Shown piece by piece: positions 16,570 through 25,597 of a stretch of 64,000 nt of DNA (position 1 is the first letter of the stretch; each line of letters opens with the position of its first letter). The position numbers and the translations under genes are program-made. Source of the DNA: DAISIK01 sp036822055 (GTDB lineage: Bacteria; Verrucomicrobiota; Verrucomicrobiia; Opitutales; Puniceicoccaceae); assembly GCA_036822055.1 (NCBI GenBank), contig DAISIK010000003.1, positions 58,655 to 122,654 of the forward strand. Direction: 5' to 3'. The notes beneath the pieces are model-generated. The model saw nothing but the letters and a program-made list of their open reading frames with translations. It did no database searches and was not told the origin of the DNA.

Positions 16570-17799
16570 TCAGGGGATTTGGGCCTGGGCCTGTTCTCGA
16601 TTACCGGTGGGCATGATGGTAATGCTACTGTCGAGGTATGCCTCCGAATCTTCGACGGAGACATCGCTTGGTGGGGCGGGGTCCAAAAGTGACTCGGGCT
16701 GCTCGGCGTAGACTAGATTGATCGAAAAAGCGATGCGGCCTTCCCGAGCGGTGGCTTCGTTGCGAACTTCGAGAAAGTGGCCGCTTTGGCGGAGGCTCTC
16801 GGCATAGGTATTGACGGTGCGGATGTCGGGGGCTCGGCCTTCGAGCTCGAGGGTGCCGTCGGCCTTGACGAAGGCCTCGTCCCACTCGATAGAGTCGGGG
16901 CGATACTGGTTGGCGAAGGCAAGAATCCTGAGGGGGCGGGCAGAACCATCGGCAAGACCTTCGAGGCGCAGAACGAGATCGCGCCGGGTATCCATGGCGG
17001 CAATCTGCTCCTCTTTCTCAAGGCGAAGTTCCTCGAGGGATTCCACCTTTCTGGAGATGGGAACGAGCAAGACTTGAAGAAGCGCGCAGAGGAGGAGGAG
17101 GGCAAAGGCGACTTTGGAGATGCGCTGGATCCGGGATGATCGGCGCTCGGCGAGCCAGAGGTCCCCAACGAAGACCTCGCCACGACAGTCACTTACTTTT
17201 TGGTGGCTGGGCGGGATAAGGAGGGTGGGTTCGGCACCGGAGAGGTTGCGAAGTTGCCAGTGTTTATCGACGCGAGTGAGGGAGAGGGAGAGGTCTCGAG
17301 CGGTAGGTTGGTCAAAAGGGATGGGCAGCTTTTCCTCGCGAAGCGTCTCGCGCAGGAATTTAGCGGGCCAGGAGGGTGGGTGAAGGAAGACTTGAAGGTC
17401 GTCAGCTCTGCGGGCGAGGAGGTAGCCGGGGTCCTCGCGGGAGTAGACGACCTGTTCTTGATCTTCAGAACTGAGGAAGAGGGCTGCGGGAAGGAAGGCC
17501 GGAATGACCCAATCGGCCTCCGGGTTGATGGGGTGACCGAGGGCTTCGAGGCGGCGGATGGAGGCCGCGTAGAGGAGGATGTAGTGTTGCCCGGCCAGAA
17601 TGCCAAGGGGATAGAATCCACTGGCGAGGCGGTCTTCCGGGTAGGGTGAGGCTGCGGAAATGGCGAGACGTGCAGCGGGGAAAGTCTCTTCGAGGGAGAG
17701 ATCCTGAGGGAGCTTGAGGACGTCTACGTAAAAGGCCTCGGAGGGGAGGAGCTGAACCTTCGGCGAGAGCTCGAGTGACTGAAGGTTGAAGAATTTCAA
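16570..17799 (-). CDS. GspL/PilN-like inner-membrane assembly protein
   Basis: Last gene of a pseudopilin cluster. The 409-residue protein has an N-terminal cytoplasmic region of about 230 residues, one membrane helix (AFALLLLCALLQVLLVPI), a short coiled coil (SLEELRLEKEEQIAAM) and a ferredoxin-like periplasmic domain with LRILAFANQYRPDSIEWDEA and LELEGRAPDIRTVNTYAESL, matching PilN/GspL C-termini. These proteins link the cytoplasmic ATPase to the pseudopilus. Its ATG overlaps the stop of the gspK-like gene (ATGA). The specific label GspL rests on context; sequence alone supports PilN-like. Confidence 0.7.
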   Translation of the reverse strand: MKFFNLQSLELSPKVQLLPSEAFYVDVLKLPQDLSLEETFPAARLAISAASPYPEDRLASGFYPLGILAGQHYILLYAASIRRLEALGHPINPEADWVIPAFLPAALFLSSEDQEQVVYSREDPGYLLARRADDLQVFLHPPSWPAKFLRETLREEKLPIPFDQPTARDLSLSLTRVDKHWQLRNLSGAEPTLLIPPSHQKVSDCRGEVFVGDLWLAERRSSRIQRISKVAFALLLLCALLQVLLVPISRKVESLEELRLEKEEQIAAMDTRRDLVLRLEGLADGSARPLRILAFANQYRPDSIEWDEAFVKADGTLELEGRAPDIRTVNTYAESLRQSGHFLEVRNEATAREGRIAFSINLVYAEQPESLLDPAPPSDVSVEDSEAYLDSSITIMPTGNREQAQAQIP

Positions 17800-18887
17800 G
17801 GGATTTGGGAAACCGCAGAGGTGGAGCGAAGAATGCCGGAGCGCACCTGAAGGGGGACAGGATTTTCCACGGCGGCGCCTCGGGTGCGGAGGACAGCCTC
17901 GCGGTAAAAGGTGCGATCCCCTCGCTCAATTTCGGCACGGATGAGAACGCTCTGGGAGGCAGTGGCGATCCAGCTGGGCACTTCTCCGCGCAGCCGCTCG
18001 CGGAGGACCGGCCTCCACTGGCGGTCTCCCGGTTGGGGGGAGGATCGCATCGAGACGGGAAAGGATACGTCGCTGAAGGATTCGATTAGTTTCAAAGTGT
18101 CTGGAGAGGCGGCGTTGATGTTTATGGGAAGAGAATCCAAGGTGAAATGGTCGCGGAAAAACTGCAATCTTTGAGCTGCTTCGGCAGTTGGGGCAAAAAA
18201 GATCTCTCGGTAGATCGGGATAAGGGAGAGGGATTGGAAGTCTCGAACCTCGCGGTTGGGAGGACGAACGCGGAGATTGCCGAAGATGCGAAGATTGCGG
18301 TAGGCGAGGGCTTCGCCTCCGCGAGGGAGGGCGATATCGTCGGGGTCGATCCAGTCGAGGAGAGTATCGGCCAGCTCGGCAGCCTCACTGCGAGAGAGAT
18401 CAAACTCGACCAAGGCGGCTCGGAGGGTGTCGCGGTCCAGAAGGAGGAGGGGAATGCGATGGGAGTAATCGGAAACGGTGACTCGGATGGATTGGCCGAG
18501 CGAGAGATTGAGCGTTTCGAGGGGTTGGGCCCAGCCCTCGGCGGTGGGGTTGAACAGCCCGTCGTTGGTTGAGCGGAAGACTTGCAGGGCGGCGATGGCG
18601 GCTTCGGTGGCGGAAAAGAGTTGAAAGTGGATATCATCGTCGGCGACGCCCGCCCGAGCGGTGAGGTAACGCTCTTCAAGGTGTCGGAAGGCGGTTTGAG
18701 AGGCCTTAACGACGAGGAGGGAGAGGATGGCGAGGAATCCGAGCACCATCAGGAGAACGGCACCGGAGGATGACGGGGGTGAGGGGGCGGAGGGGTGGGG
18801 ACGGCCGGAGGAAGGATTGTTTTGGTTTTTGTATTCATATAACGAATACACCGTTCGGCCTCCTGGCAGTGAAGTGAACTTTTTCAT
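17796..18887 (-). CDS. GspK-like minor pseudopilin
   Basis: Type II secretion minor pseudopilin K caps the pseudopilus tip. The 363 residues include a long N-terminal leader (about 42 residues), then the hydrophobic helix GAVLLMVLGFLAILSLLVV without the usual Glu5, consistent with GspK. Hallmarks follow: ELADTLLDWIDPDD, YRNLR and PININAASPDTLKLI (the GspK ININTAS-like motif near the C-terminal domain). It starts inside the stop of the upstream pseudopilin gene (ATGA) and ends inside the start of the gspL-like gene, so the genes are translationally coupled. Confidence 0.8.
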   Translation of the reverse strand: MKKFTSLPGGRTVYSLYEYKNQNNPSSGRPHPSAPSPPSSSGAVLLMVLGFLAILSLLVVKASQTAFRHLEERYLTARAGVADDDIHFQLFSATEAAIAALQVFRSTNDGLFNPTAEGWAQPLETLNLSLGQSIRVTVSDYSHRIPLLLLDRDTLRAALVEFDLSRSEAAELADTLLDWIDPDDIALPRGGEALAYRNLRIFGNLRVRPPNREVRDFQSLSLIPIYREIFFAPTAEAAQRLQFFRDHFTLDSLPININAASPDTLKLIESFSDVSFPVSMRSSPQPGDRQWRPVLRERLRGEVPSWIATASQSVLIRAEIERGDRTFYREAVLRTRGAAVENPVPLQVRSGILRSTSAVSQIP

Positions 18888-19318
18888 CGGAGGAGCCCCT
18901 GCATCTGTTCTTGGAGGCGGATGCGGGTGGAGGGTTCCATGCGGTTGGGCAGGTAGCGGAGGAAAGTGAACTCGATAGTTTCCCCATCGACTTCGAGGGT
19001 GAGGCTGAATTCCATCAAGTCGGGAAGGGGTCCGTCCTCGATTTTGGCCCGATAGGTAACCTTGCGATCGTCGGGGAGGGTCAGGCTATCGCCTCGCTCC
19101 AGTTGGTCGGGATCGAGCTGAAGGACTTGCCTCTCGGCCCAGTAGCGCAGGGGGTCGGTATCAAAATCGGCATTGAGGGCCTGGATAGAACTGACGATTG
19201 AGGCCACGATGGCATAGGAGCCGAGGGCGAGCAGGGAAAGAGCGAGAAGAACCTCGACGAGGGTGAATGCTGCGTCCCTCAAGGAGGTAGGGAGGAGACA
19301 GGTTTTGGGGTGCGGCAT
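18884..19318 (-). CDS. GspI-like prepilin-type protein
   Basis: A 144-residue prepilin with an N-terminal methylation motif: AAFTLVEVLLALSLLALG, where cleavage would fall before FTLVE. The residue before the cleavage site is alanine, where prepilin peptidase normally prefers glycine. The size, the helix and the position between a gspJ-like and a gspK-like gene suggest minor pseudopilin I. ATG 19318 is chosen because longer frames run into the upstream gene. A frame-overlapping reading continues to 20011 in the same phase but is only a shadow of gspJ. Confidence 0.7.
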   Translation of the reverse strand: MPHPKTCLLPTSLRDAAFTLVEVLLALSLLALGSYAIVASIVSSIQALNADFDTDPLRYWAERQVLQLDPDQLERGDSLTLPDDRKVTYRAKIEDGPLPDLMEFSLTLEVDGETIEFTFLRYLPNRMEPSTRIRLQEQMQGLLR

Positions 19319-19334
19319 TAGGTTGCAAAGGGGA

Positions 19335-20066
19335 TCAGGGGTTGAGGATCGGGACGTTCGGGTTGAGCTCGGGTATGGGCGGAGGAGGGGAGGCGTTTTC
19401 TTCCGAGCCCGCGGGCTGATTCGAACCAGGATTGGGCCCCTGGTCGGGCAAGCGCAGCCAGATGGAGTCTTCGCCGGGGAGCCGAATTTCGATGAGGGAG
19501 AGGGTTTCACCCCGATAGGTGAGGTCGCTGCCAAACTGACGAACCCGGTCGATGGATTCCCAGCGGTCGGAGCGTGCGTTATAGAACCAGAAATGAAGCT
19601 CGGGTTCCTCGGCGTTGGGTTGGGGCGGGTCAAAGAGGGGAAGGGTGAGGAGGGCGGGTTTGCCAGAGGGCTCTGAAAGCATGTAGGGTTGGAGGAGGCA
19701 GACGAGACCTTTGGTTCGGGGGTCAATGGTGATGTAGCAGTCGAGTAGACCGAGCTCGGGAAGGGCAAAGAGGGAACCCTCGGCGGCAAAAAAGAAGGAG
19801 GGATCTCCCGTGGGTAGTTCCCCGGGGACCTTGAGACCGAAGGGGGTGCTATTGGAGACCTCGGAGGCTCGGTCGAGTCCGGTTTGGAGAAGGAGGCGAA
19901 CCGCGCTGGTACTGCTCTCCTGGGTAGCGGCCCGGAGGGAAATTTCCCAGTTTTGGTAAACGGAGAGGTAGAGGGCGACGGCTGCCGCAAGGGTGAGACT
20001 GCCGAGGGCAATGGCGGCGAGGACCTCGACGAGGGTGAAGCCGACTCTCTGGCACCGGTTGCTCAT
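19335..20066 (-). CDS. GspJ-like prepilin-type protein
   Basis: A 243-residue prepilin with a textbook class III signal: CQRVG then FTLVEVLAAIALG, with Gly at -1 and Glu at +5. The body of about 200 residues, including LHFWFYNARSDRW, resembles minor pseudopilin J. The C-terminal 40 residues are proline/asparagine rich. The ATG at 20066 overlaps the TGA of the HAD hydrolase gene (ATGA). It lies 16 bases before the gspI-like gene. Confidence 0.75.
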   Translation of the reverse strand: MSNRCQRVGFTLVEVLAAIALGSLTLAAAVALYLSVYQNWEISLRAATQESSTSAVRLLLQTGLDRASEVSNSTPFGLKVPGELPTGDPSFFFAAEGSLFALPELGLLDCYITIDPRTKGLVCLLQPYMLSEPSGKPALLTLPLFDPPQPNAEEPELHFWFYNARSDRWESIDRVRQFGSDLTYRGETLSLIEIRLPGEDSIWLRLPDQGPNPGSNQPAGSEENASPPPPIPELNPNVPILNP

Positions 20067-21004
20067 GCTGGACAACCGGGGAGGCAATGGAGCAAATCGG
20101 GTAGCGAGGTAAGAACGAGGTCCGGCATGGTGGTACCGGCGAGGGCGTCACCTTGGCGCCAGCGAAGCGAGCGGCGGTCCCCGGCAAAGAGGGCGGTGCG
20201 GAAGCCGACGGCGTCGGCCGGGTAGACATCGTTGCGGCGGTCGTTTCCGACGTAGAGGACTTCTCCGGCGGCGATCCCGCAGCCACGATCGAGGGCCGAG
20301 GCGACGGATTCGTAGAGGAACGTGGAGGGTTTGGCTTCGTGAATTTCGTAGGACCAGACGCTGTAGGACGGCTCCAAACCGAGGGCCTCGGGAGGGGCTT
20401 TGAGGAAGGCGTTAAAGAGGAGTGGAGTGAAGAACTGGGCGTTGGAGATGATGCCGAGGGTGTACTTCCGGGAGCGGAGGGCGGCAAGGGTAGAGGCGAG
20501 TTCTGGCATGGGCCAAACCGGGTTGACTCGAAGCTCGAAATCGAGGGCCAACTCCTCGACGACTTGGTTCAGGCCGAAGATCTCGGCCTCGTCGCAGAGA
20601 CTGAGGTCAACAATGAGCCGCCGCCAGACACGACGGATATCGATTTCGGGCCAGTCGATGCCGTCGAGGCGACGCTCGTTTTGTTCGTCTTCGACGAGGT
20701 GGCGGAAATGGGCTTCGAGGCAGTCGGGAGTCCAATCTGAAGGAAGCTCCGTTTGCGCAGGTCTGGTGGTGAGGGGAGGACCGAAGCGGTTGACGAAAGC
20801 GAGGAGGGACTGGAGGAGGGCAGAGCCTCGCTCGACGGTTGCTCCGAGGCTTATTTCACCCGCGCCGGAGATGAAGAGGGTGCCGTAAACATCAAAGATT
20901 ACCGCTCGGATGGATGGAAGAGGTTTGAGGACTGCCTCGGTCTCGGTCGGGATGGGGGTGAGCGGGTAGCTTTTTTCTCGAATGGACTGGAGGAGCGGCG
21001 ACAT
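20063..21004 (-). CDS. HAD-superfamily hydrolase
   Basis: A 313-residue protein with the haloacid dehalogenase fold. Motif I is FDVYGTLF, with the nucleophile aspartate and Tyr in place of the second Asp, as in dehalogenase-type members. Motif II is GIISNA, the motif III lysine lies in AKPSTFLYE, and motif IV is VGNDRRNDVYPA. A helical cap lies between motifs I and II, and about 35 extra residues precede motif I. The substrate is unknown. It is coupled to the gspJ-like gene by a 4-base overlap, though no functional link to secretion is evident. Confidence 0.85.
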   Translation of the reverse strand: MSPLLQSIREKSYPLTPIPTETEAVLKPLPSIRAVIFDVYGTLFISGAGEISLGATVERGSALLQSLLAFVNRFGPPLTTRPAQTELPSDWTPDCLEAHFRHLVEDEQNERRLDGIDWPEIDIRRVWRRLIVDLSLCDEAEIFGLNQVVEELALDFELRVNPVWPMPELASTLAALRSRKYTLGIISNAQFFTPLLFNAFLKAPPEALGLEPSYSVWSYEIHEAKPSTFLYESVASALDRGCGIAAGEVLYVGNDRRNDVYPADAVGFRTALFAGDRRSLRWRQGDALAGTTMPDLVLTSLPDLLHCLPGCPA

Positions 21005-21020
21005 GAGGTTGGATCGGGGA

Positions 21021-22478
21021 TCAAATTTGAAGAAGAGAAAGGTGTGACGGGTTTAGGAAGGCGCGGAGCAATCGTTGGGTGGGGATCCATTCGAGTTTGG
21101 CGGGAGGGGGGTCGGCGAGAATTTTTTCCCAAATTAAAAGGAGACGGGAGCAATAGTTTTGAGGTGAGAAAGAAGCGGCGATAACGGATCGGTTGTGAGC
21201 GATGAGCTGGGAGTCCGGCAGTGGTTGGATGAGAGTTTGGCGGAGCGACTGAGGTGGCTCGACCTTTTCGGCGATGATCTGATCGATAACCTCCATTTGG
21301 GCGATTTCGTCGAGTTTTCCGAAATCGATGGTTTCCTCTCCTAGCCATTGAGACCAGCCAGAAGCATCGCAAAGGGCATGGGAGGGGAGGCAATAAGCCT
21401 CGGCAAGCTTGGAGAAGGCGATCGAAAAGCGTTGATAGAGGGCGGGTAGATCGAGCCAGGAATGGGGAATAGGGAGGCTGTGGTAGAGGTTTGGAAGCCG
21501 AACTCCGGTCTCGAGAAAATCGGTGGTAATTTCTGGAAGGTCTCTGCCCCAGACTGGCTTGCTAGAGATCCACGGCTCGAGAAAGCCGAGGCCAAAACCC
21601 TCGGCGATGGAGGTGGTAACAATCGCACGGGCCGCTTCGACCAGTTGGAGGAATGGGTAGCTGCCGGACTGATTGAGGCCGAGAAGGACAGGCAATTTGC
21701 GCGAGCTGGTGAAGGCCTGCCATTTTTCCCAAGTGGATTGAAAGGCGGGATTGGTAGGGCCGAGGGAGGTGGCGAAGAGAGAGCCGGCAGGGGAGAGGGC
21801 CGCGAGAAGGAGAAGCTCGCCGAGGTTTTTGCGGCGCAAGGCGCGGACTGGATAGAGCTGAAGATGGCGCCCCTGAAGGAACTCGAGAGGCGGGTGGATC
21901 CCGGTGGCTAGCGGGGGTTCCGAGGGGCATTCAACGGGATTGGCAAGCAGGTGACACTGCTCGGTTGGAAGCCCGGCAGAGGTGAGGAAACGATGATCCC
22001 GGCGATTGAGGACGGCGTAGTGGATCCCGTGGCCGAGGGGGAAGATATGATCGGGGTTGGAAGCATGGGCCGAGCGGAAGCGGTAGTTTTGGGGGCGGCC
22101 GTCCTCGGCAAAGTCGTGGAGGTGAAGGAGGATGCGGTCTCCGCGGGCGGCGATGCCGGAGATGAGATCAGGAAAAGCCCCATTTTTGCCTAGAGTTGGA
22201 TTGTGGATGTGCCATAGGTCGGGGGGTGCTCCGAGGACTTCGGTGACCGTATTCTGGAAGCGGTCCAGAAGGGTGGCGGGGTCGTTTGGGGAGGAGTCGG
22301 AATAACCGAGACCGGGAACGTGATGGACTCCTGGTAGCGCTTCATTGGTTGGGTCCCCACCTGAAAAGAGGGCAATTTGGTGGTCGCTCTGGTCCTCAGC
22401 CAAGGCCCGGAGGGTGGCCTCGACAACTTTGGTGACGCCGCCTCTTTGAAAGTGATAGTGGAGGATGGCGACGCGCAT
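21021..22478 (-). CDS. Glycosyltransferase, GT-B fold (family 4-like)
   Basis: A 485-residue retaining-type glycosyltransferase. The N-terminus RVAILHYHFQRGGVTKVVE contains the glycine-rich loop of GT-B acceptor domains; WHIHNP and HLHDFAEDG follow. The donor domain shows the GT4 E-x7-E signature as SIAEGFGLGFLEPW, which contacts the nucleotide sugar. Acceptor and donor are unknown. It lies 4 bases after the upstream lipoprotein gene and 16 bases before the HAD gene, so it belongs to the long minus-strand run that ends with the pseudopilin genes. Confidence 0.85.
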   Translation of the reverse strand: MRVAILHYHFQRGGVTKVVEATLRALAEDQSDHQIALFSGGDPTNEALPGVHHVPGLGYSDSSPNDPATLLDRFQNTVTEVLGAPPDLWHIHNPTLGKNGAFPDLISGIAARGDRILLHLHDFAEDGRPQNYRFRSAHASNPDHIFPLGHGIHYAVLNRRDHRFLTSAGLPTEQCHLLANPVECPSEPPLATGIHPPLEFLQGRHLQLYPVRALRRKNLGELLLLAALSPAGSLFATSLGPTNPAFQSTWEKWQAFTSSRKLPVLLGLNQSGSYPFLQLVEAARAIVTTSIAEGFGLGFLEPWISSKPVWGRDLPEITTDFLETGVRLPNLYHSLPIPHSWLDLPALYQRFSIAFSKLAEAYCLPSHALCDASGWSQWLGEETIDFGKLDEIAQMEVIDQIIAEKVEPPQSLRQTLIQPLPDSQLIAHNRSVIAASFSPQNYCSRLLLIWEKILADPPPAKLEWIPTQRLLRAFLNPSHLSLLQI

Positions 22479-22482
22479 GAGC

Positions 22483-23403
22483 TCAGGGTTGGAGCCCTAA
22501 CTGGGAGCGGAAGTGGAGGTCGCCGGGGCGATTGAGTTCCCAGTAGGGAAGAATTTTGAGGTGAGTGAGTTTGGCCCTGGTGACTGTTTTTCCGTTGAGG
22601 GTTTCCTCGAAGGAGCGGATGCGGTGGGGGAAGGTGGTGTCGTAATCGATGGTGACAGTTCGGTCGATGGAGGTGTACCGGATTTTGAAGGTAGAGCTTG
22701 TTTGATTGACGGTTTTCTCGGCTATCGCAGCACCTGCCTGAGGATCGAGGTGACCGAGCCTTTGAACAAAGGGTGAAGGAATAGCGCTGAGGGGACCAAC
22801 GGGCAGGTTTTCCGGGTCGAGCCGGATTTGGAGGAAAAGGTCCTCCTCCAGCCAGGCGGTTGTCTCTTGCTCGACACCGTTGTGGTCAGCTTTCTTTTGG
22901 AAATAGGACCTGACCTCATGATGGTAGCGGTCGTCCCGGCGGTTGAACTGATACCAACTATGGCCGCACCAGTCCTGGGTGGAGGCGGTGAGTTTGAGGG
23001 CCCGCGGAAAATTCTGCCGATCGATTGGAGCAAAGGTGGAGCTCATGAGCGAGTAAGGGTAGAGCCCGGTAACGAACTGGTGGACGCGATTCAGCTTAAG
23101 GGAAGGTACGCCTTCTTCAGAGGGGAGCGGAAAGTCTTCCTTGACCTGCGTCTCCGGGAGGAACGGCTCAGTGATAAAGATGAGGACGGCATCGCCGCGA
23201 CGACTCTCCCCATACTGAACTTGCTCAAGGCTGTAGCGAGCTATCTCTGCGCCGCTGTACCAGTAGGTCTGAAAGGTATTTCCGGGAAGGGGATCCTCAA
23301 CTTCGGATCCGCAACCTGGTGAGGCAAGGAGGACGAGCAAGGGGAGGAGCGGTTTCCAGGAAGGCGTCCTTGAGAAAATGGAGCATGAATTGAAGGATGA
23401 CAT
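22483..23403 (-). CDS. Putative lipoprotein of unknown function
   Basis: A 306-residue secreted protein. The hydrophobic segment LLPLLVLLASPGC ends in a possible lipobox (Cys31), although the residues before the cysteine are not ideal. The conserved-looking segment TYWYSGAEIARYSLEQVQYG, then DAVLIFITEPFLPETQVK, recalls a family in Bacteroidetes that is often labelled septum formation inhibitor Maf without real similarity to Maf. I would not assign a function. First gene of the run leading into the glycosyltransferase; divergent from ddl. Confidence 0.65.
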   Translation of the reverse strand: MSSFNSCSIFSRTPSWKPLLPLLVLLASPGCGSEVEDPLPGNTFQTYWYSGAEIARYSLEQVQYGESRRGDAVLIFITEPFLPETQVKEDFPLPSEEGVPSLKLNRVHQFVTGLYPYSLMSSTFAPIDRQNFPRALKLTASTQDWCGHSWYQFNRRDDRYHHEVRSYFQKKADHNGVEQETTAWLEEDLFLQIRLDPENLPVGPLSAIPSPFVQRLGHLDPQAGAAIAEKTVNQTSSTFKIRYTSIDRTVTIDYDTTFPHRIRSFEETLNGKTVTRAKLTHLKILPYWELNRPGDLHFRSQLGLQP

Positions 23404-23538
23404 GAATTACCTATGGCTCGGGGAGGGATGGGTTGCAAACCTCGAGGTCCGTCGGAATGTTCTTCAGGGTGAACGGACGAAGAATGAAGCGCGATTGAGT
23501 CCTCGACTCTCTGAGTGGTTTCTTAGAAGGGTTGTAGA

Positions 23539-24537
23539 ATGAAGGTCGCGGTGATGATGGGAGGAGTGGGTTCCGAGAGGGAAGTTTCACTACAGAGCGG
23601 ATTGGCAGTGATCGATGCCCTGCGGCGCAGCGGGCTAGAGGCGCGTGGTTTTGATCCGGGGGAAGGAGGTTGGATCGAAGGGGAGCGGGAGGATGCGCTT
23701 CGCAAGTTGGCGGTGGGAAAGGCGCCCCCCTCGAGCACTGGTGTGTTTCAACTGCGAAAAATGGTGGATGATCTGGAGGCAGGGACGGCTGATCTTGCCT
23801 TTCTTGTCCTCCACGGCCGCGGGGGGGAGGATGGAACAATTCAGGCTATTCTCGAGCAGTTGGGCATCCCGTATACTGGCAGCGATGCAGCAGCGAGTAG
23901 TGTGGCGATTGATAAAAGACTGACCAAGCTGTTGCTGCGGGAGTCGGGGATCCCTACCCCGCGATGGTGGGACGGGAGCAGCAGCCTCCACGAAACGATG
24001 GGGGAGATTGGTTTTCCATGTGTGGTAAAGCCGACCCGGGAGGGCTCGAGTGTTGGGGTGAAGTTGGTGAGATCGCCGGGAGAATTGCACACTCTGCTAA
24101 CCGGGCGGGCTGCAATTTCGAGCCCGGTTCTGGTGGAGACCTTTTTGCCGGGGCGGGAGTTTAGTGTCGGGGTCCTCGGCGAGGAGGTTTTGGAGCCCGG
24201 TGAAATCGTTCCTCAGGGGTCAGAACTTTTTGACTACGCATCCAAGTACCAAGTGGGTGGGGCGAAGGAGATCTTTCCGGCTGAGATTGACGGGGAGCTG
24301 CGGGGCAGGTTGCGGGAGCTGGCGATGCAGGTGCACCAATGCCTGAAGTTGAGGGATTATTCCCGGGTTGACTTCAGGTTGGATGTGAATGGAAAGCCGC
24401 AGTGTCTCGAAGTAAACACGCTACCGGGGATGACCCCGTTTAGCCTTTTGCCGCGTTCGGCTGCGGCGGCGGGAATCTCTTTCGAGGAGCTGTGCTCAAG
24501 GATGGTTGATTTAGCCCTGGCTAGGTCCTCTCGGTAA
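23539..24537 (+). CDS. ddl: D-alanine--D-alanine ligase
   Basis: Makes the D-Ala-D-Ala dipeptide of peptidoglycan with ATP. The 332-residue protein shows the ATP-grasp layout: VMMGGVGSEREVSLQSG at the N-terminus (normally GGxSxEhxVSL), LHGRGGEDGTIQAILE and PYTGSDAAASSVAIDK, then CVVKPTREGSSVGV and the metal/ADP segment CLEVNTLPGMTPFSLLP. The start at ATG 23539 follows a GAAGGG. Its 3' end overlaps the convergent D-lactate dehydrogenase gene by 17 bases. Confidence 0.95.
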   Translation: MKVAVMMGGVGSEREVSLQSGLAVIDALRRSGLEARGFDPGEGGWIEGEREDALRKLAVGKAPPSSTGVFQLRKMVDDLEAGTADLAFLVLHGRGGEDGTIQAILEQLGIPYTGSDAAASSVAIDKRLTKLLLRESGIPTPRWWDGSSSLHETMGEIGFPCVVKPTREGSSVGVKLVRSPGELHTLLTGRAAISSPVLVETFLPGREFSVGVLGEEVLEPGEIVPQGSELFDYASKYQVGGAKEIFPAEIDGELRGRLRELAMQVHQCLKLRDYSRVDFRLDVNGKPQCLEVNTLPGMTPFSLLPRSAAAAGISFEELCSRMVDLALARSSR

Positions 24538-25516
24538 GCCAATTCTCATTTGAGCGGGAGGCAGCAAAATCAGCAATGTTCTGAAGGGTGGCCTCCGCTA
24601 TGTCGCGGAGGGCCTCGTTGGTGAAGTAGGCTTGGTGGCCGGTAATGATGACATTGGGAAAGGTGAGGAGGCGGGCAAAAACGTCATCCGATTGAATGGT
24701 GCCCGTGAGGTCACGGAAAAAGATGCTTTCCTCCTCCTCGTAAACATCAAGCCCGGCGGCTCCGACCCGACCGCTTTTGAGGGCATCAATGAGGGCTCGG
24801 GAATCCACTAATGCCCCTCGGCTTGTATTGATTAAGTAAACACCTGGTTTGACGAGATCAAGGGCCTCCCGATCGATAACGTGATGGGTTTGAGGGGTGA
24901 GTGGTGCGTGGAGGGAGATGATGTCTGATTCCTGAAGGAGCTCGGTTTGAGATACGTACTTCAGGCCGAGGGAGCGGCATTCCTCGTTGGGAAAAGGATC
25001 GTGACCGAGAAGGCGGCAGCCGAAACCGGTGAGGATGCGGGCAAGCACGGTGCCGATCTTGCCAGTGCCATAGATGCCGACAGTTTTTCCGTGGAGATCG
25101 AAGCCGAGAAGGCCATCGAGCAGGAAGTACTCTTCACGGGCCCGAATGTAGGCCTTGTGGACCTTGCGATTGAGGGCCTGGAGTAGGCCGATAACAAACT
25201 CGGCAACGGAGTAGGGGGAATAGCTGGTGACCCGGGCGACGTGGATGCCAAGCTCCCGGGCTGCTTCCAGATCAACGTTGTTGAAGCCAGTACAGCGGAG
25301 GGTGATGAGCCGGGTACCACCAGCGGCGAGGCTGCGAAGGACCTCGGCATCAAATCGATCATTCACGAAGCCGCAAATGACCGGATAGCCTGCCGCGACA
25401 GAGGTGGTCTCCCTGGTAAGGGTAACCTCGCTGAAGTGGAGTGTGAATCTGCCGTGATTAGCGGCCTCCATGGGCGGATGGTCGTAGGGTCGAGAGCTGA
25501 CGTAGAGCACATTCAT
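24521..25516 (-). CDS. ldhA: D-lactate dehydrogenase-type 2-hydroxyacid dehydrogenase
   Basis: NAD-dependent reduction of pyruvate to D-lactate is the likely reaction. The 331 residues contain RCTGFNNVDL with the substrate-binding arginine, YSPYSVAEFVIG, the dinucleotide loop GIYGTGKIG, NTSRGALVD, AGLDVYEEE with the relay glutamate nearby and GHQAYFTNEA with the catalytic histidine. The HQAYFT form (rather than HxG) is typical of LdhA. Convergent with ddl, with overlapping ends. Confidence 0.88.
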   Translation of the reverse strand: MNVLYVSSRPYDHPPMEAANHGRFTLHFSEVTLTRETTSVAAGYPVICGFVNDRFDAEVLRSLAAGGTRLITLRCTGFNNVDLEAARELGIHVARVTSYSPYSVAEFVIGLLQALNRKVHKAYIRAREEYFLLDGLLGFDLHGKTVGIYGTGKIGTVLARILTGFGCRLLGHDPFPNEECRSLGLKYVSQTELLQESDIISLHAPLTPQTHHVIDREALDLVKPGVYLINTSRGALVDSRALIDALKSGRVGAAGLDVYEEEESIFFRDLTGTIQSDDVFARLLTFPNVIITGHQAYFTNEALRDIAEATLQNIADFAASRSNENWLTERT

Positions 25517-25597
25517 GACTTCAAAGATCGATGAGCCCGGTTCAGGAGAGGTGCAACGCTAAAGGAAATTTCGAGGGGTCAAGGGATTGGAAAGGTC

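Noticed and set aside
16561..16573. CTGAAG-G-CTTCAG inverted repeat at the gspL-like stop
   Set aside because: Six-base arms with a one-base centre cannot form a stable hairpin, and it partly lies in the coding end.
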